In this document: positions 58,021-64,000 of the stretch, piece by piece
Position numbering within the stretch: the first letter of the stretch is position 1
Layout: each line of letters starts with the position of its first letter
Assembly: GCA_964609775.1 (NCBI GenBank)
Contig: CAZSSJ010000003.1
Location: forward strand, 28,235 to 92,234
Direction: 5' to 3'
DNA from: CAZNUP01 sp964609775
GTDB taxonomy: Bacteria > Patescibacteriota > Microgenomatia > JAMCZE01
Length of the DNA stretch: 64,000 nt
Program-made: the position numbers and the translations under genes
Notes under the pieces: model-generated
The model's input: the letters and a program-made list of their open reading frames with translations, nothing else
What the model was told of the DNA's origin: nothing
Database searches by the model: none

Positions 58021-58085
58021 TGGATTTATACGGATTAATAACTGATTCTCACAAGATCCAGTTATAAGGATTTTAGCTAAGAAGC
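58021..58085 (-). promoter_or_regulatory. Leader of pheS with alternative hairpins
   Basis: On the minus strand ATAACTG...CAGTTAT can form one hairpin. Overlapping it, CTGGAT...ATCCAG forms another that ends in ATTTTT just before the pheS ATG. The two exclude each other, like an antiterminator/terminator pair. No Phe-rich leader peptide is seen. Confidence 0.35.
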
Positions 58086-58127
58086 AGGACGATCTCAATG
58101 GTTGATTGAGAAGAGTGTGGGGAAGTT

Positions 58128-58457
58128 TTATTGGGCGTCTCTAGCCGTCCAACTGGCTACAATGCGTCGTAAAGGAACATTATTTGCAGAGCGTGAGACA
58201 AGAAGAATTTCTAACTGGTCATTTCCGGTGAACTGGTACCGTCTACTTCCAACTGATAGTATGAAGCCGACATCTTTACCAGTAACGGAGGCCCTGGCAC
58301 CCTGATCATAACGAATGACTCCTAATATTGTAGGCTTAAAACCATATTTCACAAATTGATAAACCGTGCCTGGTTCAAGTGGCTCATCTACGCTGGGGTA
58401 GATTTTGGCTTCACCTGCTGGGAGAAATTGGTCTTCTATATTTTCGTATCCTGGCAT
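58128..58457 (-). CDS. Unknown small protein, 109 aa
   Basis: MPGYENIEDQFLPAGEAKIYPSVDEPLEPG, then beta-rich sequence (YQFVKYGFKPTILGVIRYD, GFILSVGSRRYQFTGNDQLEILLVSR). Soluble and compact. No known domain. Driven by the best promoter in the window (TTGACA-17-TATAAT), 6 nt before the ATG. Confidence 0.65.
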   Translation of the reverse strand: MPGYENIEDQFLPAGEAKIYPSVDEPLEPGTVYQFVKYGFKPTILGVIRYDQGARASVTGKDVGFILSVGSRRYQFTGNDQLEILLVSRSANNVPLRRIVASWTARDAQ

Positions 58458-58463
58458 ATTTTT

Positions 58464-58492
58464 ATTATAGGTCTCTTATTTGACTTTGTCAA
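58464..58492 (-). promoter_or_regulatory. Consensus leaderless promoter
   Basis: TTGACA (58487-58492), 17 nt, TATAAT (58464-58469), 6 nt to the ATG. It overlaps the rplT 3' end. Confidence 0.75.
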
Positions 58493-58844
58493 TCAAATTT
58501 TGAAAAACGGATTGGTGTTCGGTGGCGAGGTGGGCGAGGATTTTGCGGTCGAGCTCAATGTGGGAGGATTTTAGCTTGTGCATGAACTGGCTGTAGCTGA
58601 TTTGATGAGGCCCCTCACTGGCGCTCGGGATGCTTTTCAGCGCTTCGGAGACGTGGAGGATCCAGTCCCGGCGGAAGTCGCGCTTTTTGTTCTTCCGGCC
58701 GGCATAGGCATAGGCTCCGGCGTGCAAGACGGCTTCTTTAGCCTTTCTGACAAGGCGGTGCCGGGTCATCATGTAGCCCTTGGCTTGCTTGAGGAGTTTT
58801 TTGTGCTTGCGGTGGGAAGCGAGCCCCCTTTTAATTCGAGCCAT
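58476..58844 (-). CDS. rplT: Ribosomal protein bL20
   Basis: 122 aa. MARIKRGLASHRKHKKLLKQAKGY ... RKNKKRDFRRDWI. Normally directly follows rpmI; here 464 nt of repeats and a small gene separate them. Confidence 0.96.
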   Translation of the reverse strand: MARIKRGLASHRKHKKLLKQAKGYMMTRHRLVRKAKEAVLHAGAYAYAGRKNKKRDFRRDWILHVSEALKSIPSASEGPHQISYSQFMHKLKSSHIELDRKILAHLATEHQSVFQNLIDKVK

Positions 58845-58853
58845 TTAGGTCAA

Positions 58854-58885
58854 AATCCGAAATTCGAATATCGAAATTCGAAACC
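58854..58885. repeat. 7-nt AAATTCG array
   Basis: AAATCCG-AAATTCG-AATATCG-AAATTCG, just upstream of rplT. Confidence 0.8.
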
Positions 58886-58913
58886 CTCCTTCGCTAAAGC
58901 TTCGGAAGGGCAG
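58882..58913. repeat. Short palindromic element (CCTTCGCTAAAGC type)
   Basis: CCTTCGCTAAAGCTTCGGAAGG core, similar to the one in the small RNA at 2103-2129 (reverse orientation). If translated it gives SFAKASEG, a peptide I recall in many CPR hypothetical proteins, so it is probably a dispersed repeat. Confidence 0.65.
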
Positions 58914-58970
58914 GTAAATTATTTAAAATGTTTGCTTGCCACCTCGAAGCTCGAAGAGCGAAAAGTGGTT

Positions 58971-59000
58971 TCGGATTTCGGATTTCGTGCTTCGGATTTA
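58971..59000. repeat. 7-nt TTTCGGA array
   Basis: TTTCGGA-TTTCGGA-TTTCGTG-CTTCGGA-TTTAC, ending at the stop of the 56-aa gene. Confidence 0.75.
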
Positions 59001-59168
59001 CTTTTTAAACTTTTTCCAGGGTGCGTATTTGTCGTGGATTGTCTTGATGGGATTATATACTTTATTCACTATGGGCTGCAAGCGGCGAAAGTGATTGTAG
59101 CCCCGGGCGGAGAGCTCGGCAGCACGCTCGCGGGCAGACTTATGAAAGTTGAGAAAAAAGCGACGCAA
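58998..59168 (-). CDS. Small basic protein between rpmI and rplT, 56 aa
   Basis: From a TTG at 59168: MRRFFLNFHKSARERAAELS, then RGYNHFRRLQPIVNKVYNPI and a tail KYAPWKKFKK. Rich in Arg, Lys and aromatics, as in RNA-binding or ribosome-linked peptides. No ATG is present because a 7-nt repeat (59179-59210) occupies the upstream codons. Function unknown. Confidence 0.55.
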   Translation of the reverse strand: MRRFFLNFHKSARERAAELSARGYNHFRRLQPIVNKVYNPIKTIHDKYAPWKKFKK

Positions 59169-59178
59169 TTGATGAAAT

Positions 59179-59310
59179 CCGAAATCCGAATATCGAAATC
59201 CGAAATAAACCTAAAACCCTAAATTCAAATTTTTCAAACCGTTTTGTTTTGAATTTTGAATATTTGAATTTAGAGTTTGTTTCGAATTTCGGATTTAGAA
59301 TTTCGAATTT
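59179..59310. repeat. Group of 7-nt arrays before rpmI's end
   Basis: AATCCGA-AATCCGA-ATATCGA-AATCCGA (59179-59206), then the inverted pair CTAAATTCAAA ... TTTGAATTTAG (59219-59277), then TTCGAAT-TTCGGAT-TTAGAAT-TTCGAAT (59281-59308). Confidence 0.8.
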
Positions 59311-59503
59311 AAATACCGAGTAGCTTTTTGATTTTCTTCTCCAGGGCTCCTGTCACTTGAATGGGTTTTTTGGCCCGGCGGATAGCTGTTTTGCGCTTGC
59401 TTTTGAGCAAATGGCGATAGCCGATTTTCCGGCGGATGATTTTGCCGGTCCCGGTGACTTTGAATCGGTCCTTGACGGTTTTGGAAATCTTTTGCTTAGG
59501 CAT
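59309..59503 (-). CDS. rpmI: Ribosomal protein bL35
   Basis: 64 aa, MPKQKISKTVKDRFKVTGTGK ... HLLKSKRK. Normal length and sequence. Confidence 0.95.
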   Translation of the reverse strand: MPKQKISKTVKDRFKVTGTGKIIRRKIGYRHLLKSKRKTAIRRAKKPIQVTGALEKKIKKLLGI

Positions 59504-59541
59504 TTGGTCAAATTTGTCTAATTAGTCCGATTTGTTATTTG
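59502..59541. repeat. 9-nt AATTNGTCA array, between infC and rpmI
   Basis: TTTGGTCAA-ATTTGTCTA-ATTAGTCCG-ATTTGTTAT-TTGG. Confidence 0.8.
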
Positions 59542-60047
59542 GACGGTGCGAAGGTGGCCACCAGTTGTTTGCCCTCAAAATGAGCCGGGCGGTCGATTTT
59601 TCCGATCCCCGTCAATTTTTCCGTGAACTGAGCAACGATCTTGTGACCAAATTCGGGATGGGCCATTTGGCGGCCGGCGAATTTGATGCTGATTTTGACA
59701 TTATAACCTTTTTCCAAAAAGTCTTTTGTCCGGTTGACTCGGGCTTCAACGTCGGCCGCTCCGGCAAAAGGCCCGCCGATTCTAATTTCTTTGGTGCCTG
59801 AACCTCTTTGGCCTTTGCGGGCCTCGGCTTCTTTTTTCTGCTCCTGATAGAGGAACTTCTTAAAGTCGATGATTTTGGCGACCGGCGGTTTGGCACTCTC
59901 CCCGATTAAAACTAAATCCGCGCCCTGGCCGAGCGCGTAGTCCAGAGCTTCATCTCGTTTCAAAATTCCCACCTGTTTGCCGTCTTCGGCAATGAGACGA
60001 ACCTCCGGAACAATTATTGAATTATTTACTTTGTACTGCTTTAGCAA
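59535..60047 (-). CDS. infC: Translation initiation factor IF-3
   Basis: 170 aa. YKVNNSIIVPEVRLIAEDGKQVGIL, EIRIGGPFAGAADVEARVNRTKDFLEKGYNVKISIKF. Two-domain IF-3. It starts with TTG and has no ribosome binding site; infC often uses a weak start (AUU in E. coli) for autoregulation. First gene of infC-rpmI-(56 aa)-rplT. Confidence 0.96.
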   Translation of the reverse strand: MLKQYKVNNSIIVPEVRLIAEDGKQVGILKRDEALDYALGQGADLVLIGESAKPPVAKIIDFKKFLYQEQKKEAEARKGQRGSGTKEIRIGGPFAGAADVEARVNRTKDFLEKGYNVKISIKFAGRQMAHPEFGHKIVAQFTEKLTGIGKIDRPAHFEGKQLVATFAPSK

Positions 60048-60059
60048 TTAAGGAGTAAT

Positions 60060-60108
60060 CTCGAATATACGAATACCAGACAAAATATACGAATATACGA
60101 ATATTCGG
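60060..60108. repeat. 7/8-nt TACGAAT array upstream of infC
   Basis: Repeats of ATACGAAT (four to five, imperfect) between thrS and infC. Confidence 0.7.
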
Positions 60109-60109
60109 A

Positions 60110-61849
60110 TTACTTCAATCTTTTTTCCTCAATTTCGATTTTAATGTCCTGCTGGAATTTTTTCAAGTCCATTGAACCCAGGTCACCTTGGTCGCGGGAG
60201 CGGACGGACAGTTTACCTGATTCGATCTCCTTGTCCCCGATCACAATCATATAGGGGATCTTTTGCATCTGGGCGTCGCGGATTTTGGCGCTCAAAGTTT
60301 CGGCTCTTGAGTCGATTTCAGAACGAATGTTCACGGTTCTCAGCTCACGGTTCACGGAAGAAGCGTATTCTAAATGGCGGTCGGCGATGGGGAGGATGAT
60401 GACCTGGACGGGGGCGAGCCAGAGGGGAAGATTTCCAGCGAGGTGTTCGATTAGAACTCCGATGAAGCGTTCCAACGAGCCGTAGATGACTCTGTGAATG
60501 ACCACTGGTGTTTTTTCTGATCCGTCTTCGGCAGCATATGTCAGCTTGAACCGGCTGGGTATTTGGAAGTCGAGTTGGATTGTTCCTGTCTGCCACTCAC
60601 GACCTAAGGCGTCTTGCATCAAAATATCGATTTTGGGTCCGTAGAACGCACCTTCTTTTTCTCCAACAAAATATTCCTTGGCCGATTCATCAAGGATTTC
60701 CTTTAGTGACTCTTCCGCTTTGTCCCAGACTTTGAGGTCTCCCATGAAGTTTTCCGGTCTGGTTCCAAGGCGAAATTTGTATTTTATGTTGAAAACAGAA
60801 TAGAAGACTTCGGCGATGTCAAAGATCTCTAATACTTCTTGTTTAATTTGTTCTTCGGTGCAGAAAATGTGGGCGTCGTCCTGGCGAAATTCGCGGACCC
60901 GTAACAAACCATTTAGCGTGCCAGACAGTTCGAAACGGTGGAGTGTGTCTGTGTCGGATAGTTCCATTGGCAGGTCCCGGTATGAGCGTGTCTTTGACCC
61001 AAAGACTACCATTGCATTTGGGCAATTCATTGGTTTTAATCCGTAGATTTCGCCCTCTTCTGTTTCGGAGATGAACATATTTTCCTTATAGTGATCCCAG
61101 TGACCGGAAGTCACATAAAGATCCTTTTTATTGATTAGCGGCGTAGCAATTTCTACGTAGCCACGCTTTTTGTGCTCTTCACGCCAAAAGTTTATGAGTT
61201 CGTTGTACATGATAACGCCTTTGGGGAGCCAATAGGGCATCCCAGGGGCGGTCTGGTGGAACATAAATAGTTCCAGTTCCCGGCCGATTTTTTTGTGGTC
61301 GCGTTTTTCGGCTTCCTCTAGTTGCCACAAATATTTATCGAGTTCTTCTTTGGTCGGAAAAGCTGTTCCGTAGATTCTGGTGAGCATTTTGTTTTTCTCA
61401 CTGCCCCGCCAGTAGGCGCCGGCGAGTTTGAGAAGTTTGAAATGCTTTAATTCTTTATCAGGATTGTCGATGTGGCCGCCGCGGCAGAGATCGACAAATT
61501 CCCCGGACTTGTAGAGGGTGAGCTTTTGGCCATCTTCGGAGAACTCTTGTATGAGTTCCTGTTTATATTCATTATTGCTAAATTGTTTCATTGCTACATT
61601 GCTGTCGATCTCAATGCGATCGAAATTTTTCCAGTCTTTGACTATGTCGTGCATTTTTTTCTCGATTTTTGGGAGGTCTTCTTCAGACATCTTGATGTCT
61701 CCGAAGTCAAAGTCATAATAGAAGCCGTTTTCAATCGCCGGGCCAATGGTCCTTTTTGCTGCTGGATAGAGCTCCATGACCGCAGCGGCCAGCAAATGGG
61801 CGGCCGAATGGCGGAGGTTGTTTAGCTGGTTATTGTCTGGTTGTTTCAT
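60110..61849 (-). CDS. thrS: Threonyl-tRNA synthetase, without TGS domain
   Basis: 579 aa against about 640. It begins directly with the editing domain (RHSAAHLLAAAVMELYP; HxxxH-type and CRGGHID), followed by the class II core (PLINKKDLYVTSGHWDHYKENM, MNCPNAMVVF, FRQDDAHIFC, GREWQTGTIQLDFQIPSRF) and anticodon domain. The N-terminal TGS domain is lost. Within the anticodon domain a 7-nt array (60330-60357) codes SVNRELRTVNI. A T-box-like leader lies upstream. Confidence 0.96.
   Translation of the reverse strand: MKQPDNNQLNNLRHSAAHLLAAAVMELYPAAKRTIGPAIENGFYYDFDFGDIKMSEEDLPKIEKKMHDIVKDWKNFDRIEIDSNVAMKQFSNNEYKQELIQEFSEDGQKLTLYKSGEFVDLCRGGHIDNPDKELKHFKLLKLAGAYWRGSEKNKMLTRIYGTAFPTKEELDKYLWQLEEAEKRDHKKIGRELELFMFHQTAPGMPYWLPKGVIMYNELINFWREEHKKRGYVEIATPLINKKDLYVTSGHWDHYKENMFISETEEGEIYGLKPMNCPNAMVVFGSKTRSYRDLPMELSDTDTLHRFELSGTLNGLLRVREFRQDDAHIFCTEEQIKQEVLEIFDIAEVFYSVFNIKYKFRLGTRPENFMGDLKVWDKAEESLKEILDESAKEYFVGEKEGAFYGPKIDILMQDALGREWQTGTIQLDFQIPSRFKLTYAAEDGSEKTPVVIHRVIYGSLERFIGVLIEHLAGNLPLWLAPVQVIILPIADRHLEYASSVNRELRTVNIRSEIDSRAETLSAKIRDAQMQKIPYMIVIGDKEIESGKLSVRSRDQGDLGSMDLKKFQQDIKIEIEEKRLK
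60330..60357. repeat. 7-nt GTTCACG array inside thrS
   Basis: GTTCACG-GTTCTCA-GCTCACG-GTTCACG, 28 nt, in the anticodon-binding domain; same unit as in the prepilin leader at 39196. Confidence 0.75.
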
Positions 61850-61924
61850 TGCTATGTTGCTACACTGCTTCTGATATAGTTACCGATGATGAATCGATTG
61901 ATCATCGATTTCTGTATCATTTAC

Positions 61925-62126
61925 CTTTAAAAACAAGAAATCCACCAATTTTGTTGGAGAGCACTTCAGTACTCCGTTCCATCCAACTTCTGGTGGTTTC
62001 AGTTTACTACAAATCACTTGTAGTGGTGTTCAGCTTTTTAGGATCGGTGAGCTCCTAATCTTGCCTGAGGTTGGCCCCACTTCGCTCTTTGATTCGCCGG
62101 GTAAATGAGGCCTCATGCGGGCGCTG
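61925..62126 (-). promoter_or_regulatory. T-box-like leader of thrS
   Basis: The leader ends with an antiterminator-like element. GTTGGA (61982-61987) pairs TCCAAC (61953-61958), a 7-nt bulge TGGAACG lies on the 5' side only, then GAGTAC pairs GTGCTC with a TGAA loop. Canonical T-boxes have the bulge UGGNACC. A 7-bp stem-III-like hairpin ACTACAA/TTGTAGT (62006-62024) precedes it, and GAAC-ACC, a possible threonine specifier, lies at about 62025-62031. A T-rich end (61925-61940) follows. No gene is seen in this 280-nt interval. Confidence 0.5.
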
Positions 62127-62129
62127 AAA

Positions 62130-62234
62130 TTAAAACAGATCTTTAAATATCTTAAATTTGAAGATCAGAATGTAAGCCGCGATTATCGTTAAAATAACTG
62201 CTAAGGTGTAGTATAGCACAACATCGTTGATCAT
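62130..62234 (-). CDS. Membrane peptide, 34 aa (third of a cassette)
   Basis: MINDVVLYYTLAVILTIIAA ... KFKIFKDLF. One helix. ATGA overlap with the preceding 34-aa gene. Function unknown. Confidence 0.55.
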   Translation of the reverse strand: MINDVVLYYTLAVILTIIAAYILIFKFKIFKDLF

Positions 62235-62335
62235 AGTAGCTTGAGCTTTTTGAGTCGGAAATAAATAAAGATGACCATTCCACTGAGACCAATGAAAGCT
62301 GTGGCAATTGCTAACCAGATATTTTGTGAGCTCAT
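62231..62335 (-). CDS. Membrane peptide, 34 aa (second of a cassette)
   Basis: MSSQNIWLAIATAFIGLSGM, then VIFIYFRLKKLKLL. One helix, basic end. Overlaps both neighbours by 4 nt (ATGA). Confidence 0.55.
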   Translation of the reverse strand: MSSQNIWLAIATAFIGLSGMVIFIYFRLKKLKLL

Positions 62336-62532
62336 TTTTGTTTTTTTGTAAAGTAAACGGCCGCCAGCAAGCTGCAAAGAGAACCTAGCAGTAGAATTCC
62401 ACTTTGCAGAAGTTTCTCAAATTGGAAACCGGTTGAGATTGCCGGCGCTGTTATTCCGCCGAGAAATAACCCAACGGCAATGTTTGTGAAGAAATCCCGG
62501 TAGACTTTTAGCTCTTCATCGGGATTTCTCAT
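62332..62532 (-). CDS. Small two-helix membrane protein, 66 aa (first of a cassette)
   Basis: MRNPDEELKVYRDFFTNIAV, a helix, a short polar turn (STGFQFEKL), a second helix and the tail FTKKQK. Own leaderless promoter (62540-62567). Followed by two overlapping 34-aa membrane peptides and then the thrS leader. Confidence 0.7.
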   Translation of the reverse strand: MRNPDEELKVYRDFFTNIAVGLFLGGITAPAISTGFQFEKLLQSGILLLGSLCSLLAAVYFTKKQK

Positions 62533-62539
62533 TGGTGCC

Positions 62540-62567
62540 AGTTTAGCACGGTTGGCAAGGGAGTCAA
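62540..62567 (-). promoter_or_regulatory. Leaderless-type promoter
   Basis: TTGACT (62562-62567), 16 nt, TAAACT (62540-62545), 7 nt to the ATG at 62532. Overlaps the divergent promoter at 62552-62580. Confidence 0.7.
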
Positions 62568-62580
62568 GTTAAGCTATAAT
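62552..62580 (+). promoter_or_regulatory. Divergent promoter for the tRNA-Val transcript
   Basis: TTGGCA (62552-62557), 17 nt, TATAAT (62575-62580). Confidence 0.6.
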
Positions 62581-62586
62581 TTAGCA

Positions 62587-62741
62587 AGCTGAATTGCGGT
62601 TCTCACTGCGTTGGGGGCCTAAATTTAGTAATATCTGGACTCGTAAGAACCCAACACTACGTGTTGGAACCTTGCGCCCGAGCATTCTCATGTTCGGGAC
62701 TAAGTTCACCGGTTAGAATGCGGAGTTTACCCGCCTTCGTT
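62587..62741 (+). ncRNA. Candidate structured RNA upstream of tRNA-Val
   Basis: The transcript from the promoter at 62552 runs about 155 nt before the tRNA without a gene. It holds CCAACAC/GTGTTGG, CCCGAGCAT/ATGTTCGGG and GCGG/CCGC (with TTCGTTTT after it). GTTGGG and CCCAAC could pair instead of the first hairpin. It may be a small RNA ending at that last hairpin, or a long tRNA leader. Confidence 0.35.
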
Positions 62742-62744
62742 TTA

Positions 62745-62816
62745 GCGCGCGTAGTTCATTGGTAGAACGCTTCGTTGACATCGAAGAGGTGCATGGTTCG
62801 ATTCCATGCGCGCGCA
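62745..62816 (+). tRNA. tRNA-Val (anticodon GAC)
   Basis: Acceptor GCGCGCG/CGCGCGC, D arm GTTC/GAAC, anticodon stem CTTCG/CGAAG with loop TTGACAT (GAC), T arm CATGG/CCATG, discriminator A. CCA is not encoded. Confidence 0.95.
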
Positions 62817-62833
62817 CAATTTCGGCGGGCAGG

Positions 62834-62853
62834 TCGAAGAGGTAGATGGTTCG
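62834..62853 (+). repeat. Partial copy of the tRNA-Val 3' half
   Basis: TCGAAGAGGTAGATGGTTCG matches 18 of 20 bases of the tRNA (62781-62800), 53 nt further on, flanked by GGGCAGG/CCTGCCC. Such partial tRNA copies can mark integration sites; no integrase or element lies beside it here. Confidence 0.5.
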
Positions 62854-62903
62854 CCTGCCCGATCGGAGCTCGAAGAGCGAAGGCAGCACTCCATCCGGGT
62901 CCA

Positions 62904-63176
62904 CTACCGATTATTAAGGTAATCTCGCAGTTCTTTTTCTGACAGCCCGTGTGTCTCCCTCCCTGCTACTGGGTCACCGGCAGCATATCTAAGTGTATCT
63001 TCTCTTCCAAATTTTTTCCGCCACTTATTATTTTTTTTGTGGTAATTGAGGCAGCGGGGACAAGAGCAGTCGGCGTGATGACTTTCAGGGTGAGTTGGGG
63101 GAGGAGGGAAATTTTGTAGTAAATTTTCTAGTCTTCGACCTGCTCTTGGCATGCTACTTGTGACCTGTTTATCCAT
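62904..63176 (-). CDS. Small Cys/His-containing protein, 90 aa
   Basis: From the ATG at 63176 (a GTG two codons earlier is possible). HHADCSCPRCLNYHKK suggests a small zinc site; the rest is charged, ending SEKELRDYLNNR. Overlaps the end of the upstream gene by 8 nt, so it is probably translated with it. Function unknown. Confidence 0.65.
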   Translation of the reverse strand: MDKQVTSSMPRAGRRLENLLQNFPPPPTHPESHHADCSCPRCLNYHKKNNKWRKKFGREDTLRYAAGDPVAGRETHGLSEKELRDYLNNR

Positions 63177-63822
63177 TAGCACTGGCGATGGCGCGTTCGT
63201 CGGACATGGCGAAGTTAAGCCCGTGCTTTTTGAACATCGCCCAATAGCCTTTTTGTTGCTTTTTCTTCATGGCGGTGTTGAGCCACAGGCGGCTCTCCCC
63301 GACTTTCTGGCGGATCTCTTTGAGCATGATGATGATGGCGTCGAAGAAATTGAGGTGGTAGAGGCCGGCTTTGGTCGGCCGGGTTTCAACAGTGACCTTT
63401 TTGACGTCGGCTGTGAGCTCGGCGGTTTGTTTCTCGAGTTTTTTGACTTCCATGGCCAGTTCCTGAAGAAGGCGATTTATTTGGTCCTCCAGGGCCCGCT
63501 GTTTGGCGCTGAAGACCTCTTTTTCCTGACGTTGGACATATTGCAACTGGCGAAGCTTGTCGCTGGCTGATTTATCGGGTTGGACTGAAGTTTCCTGAGT
63601 CTGTTGATGTCTTCCGGCTGAAAGCTCGATTTCCCCTGAGAGAGGTTTTCGCTGGGGCTTGAGGCCGATTTGTTCGAAGGCCGTGTCCAGAATGGTCCCG
63701 GGAACTTGGCTGGCTTCCCGAGCGATCCCCGCCCCCAGTTCCTTGAAGATTTCGACGGGGTTATCGGCGCTGACAAACTGTTTTTTCTTTTTCGCGTCTG
63801 CGGTCATGCTTGGCGGCGTCAT
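63169..63822 (-). CDS. Coiled-coil protein, DUF5660-like
   Basis: 217 aa from the ATG at 63822 (a TTG at 63840 is possible and nearer the promoter). An N-terminal NPVEIFKELGAGIAREASQ segment is followed by a linker, a long coiled coil (about 100-155) and a basic C-terminus (RLWLNTAMKKKQQKGYWAMFKKHGL). I believe this is the CPR-specific DUF5660 family. Function unknown. Confidence 0.7.
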   Translation of the reverse strand: MTPPSMTADAKKKKQFVSADNPVEIFKELGAGIAREASQVPGTILDTAFEQIGLKPQRKPLSGEIELSAGRHQQTQETSVQPDKSASDKLRQLQYVQRQEKEVFSAKQRALEDQINRLLQELAMEVKKLEKQTAELTADVKKVTVETRPTKAGLYHLNFFDAIIIMLKEIRQKVGESRLWLNTAMKKKQQKGYWAMFKKHGLNFAMSDERAIASANG

Positions 63823-63851
63823 GAGTTTTTTCTGACACAACGCTTGGGAAT

Positions 63852-63880
63852 ACTCTAGCCTTTGCCCAAACGGATGTCAA
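63852..63880 (-). promoter_or_regulatory. Promoter of the coiled-coil gene
   Basis: TTGACA (63875-63880), 17 nt, TAGAGT (63852-63857). To the right (63881-64000) I see no gene. Confidence 0.55.
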
Positions 63881-64000
63881 TATGCTAATAGTAATTATAC
63901 TACAGGATTTGGAGATAGTCAAAACCAGATTTTGGAGGGAGAAGCTCGGTGCAGTATTCTTGAATTAGTCCGAACGCATTTTTCCGGAAAATTCCCCCCG

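Noticed and set aside
58578..59222. 214-codon plus-strand frame across rplT and the repeats
   Set aside because: It is antisense to rplT, runs through 7-nt repeats and the palindromic element, and has no promoter; a shadow frame.

Overview
The window looks like a scaffold piece from a Candidate Phyla Radiation (Patescibacteria) genome, most likely Microgenomates-like. This is inferred from content, not from a search. Aminoacyl-tRNA synthetases are trimmed (ThrRS lacks TGS, PheT lacks the EMAP-type domain). Many genes are short exported or membrane proteins of families I know mainly from CPR. There is a full type IV pilus locus, the tRNA genes lack encoded CCA, and no lipid or amino-acid biosynthesis genes are present. 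TGA is used as a normal stop. Three 10-N gaps (19188, 31759, 43249) each interrupt a gene.

Layout. 1-3.6 kb: 5' part of hisS, a NYN-domain nuclease gene behind a relic of a second hisS 5' end, tRNA-His, a probable small RNA, and small exported proteins. 3.7-10.8 kb: metallo-hydrolase, dnaB, VTT protein, tRNA-Leu, efp, MFS transporter, Lgt-like protein, DksA-type zinc finger and RluA-type pseudouridine synthase. 10.9-16.4 kb: an accessory stretch with a frameshifted RelE-type toxin module between direct repeats, an unknown membrane-anchored HExxH protein, an unknown protein with a twin-arginine signal and a CARDB surface protein broken by an in-frame TGA. 16.6-26.6 kb: CPA2 antiporter, RNHCP protein, tgt, LytR_C protein, TPR protein, yebC, ruvC, a polytopic membrane protein, a 0.7 kb unexplained stretch and xerC. 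27-35 kb: gyrA, hppA, gyrB, DNA polymerase III delta' subunit. 35-46 kb: pilB-pilT-pilC-pilins-pilD-minor pilins-pilX-pilM-pilN-pilO, enough for a type IV pilus inner machine. 46-50 kb (minus): khpA, rpsP, rnc, nusB fused to a relic acyl carrier protein, rpmF, recG. 50-64 kb: tyrS, a coiled-coil protein, a class A penicillin-binding protein, pheT, pheS, rplT, rpmI, infC, thrS behind a T-box-like leader, tiny membrane proteins, tRNA-Val and a coiled-coil protein.

Three themes run through the whole window. First, degenerate tandem repeats of period 9 or 7 are scattered everywhere. The 9-nt arrays lie both between genes and in frame inside conserved housekeeping genes (gyrA, hppA, recG, pheT, tgt, yebC, pilD, rluA-like). 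The 7-nt arrays sit mostly at gene edges, and several now supply start codons or N-termini. Second, many genes have a consensus -10 box 6-7 nt before the start codon and no ribosome binding site, so they are probably leaderless. Third, terminator-like or switch-like RNA structures precede several genes (NYN, thrS, a 34-aa membrane peptide).
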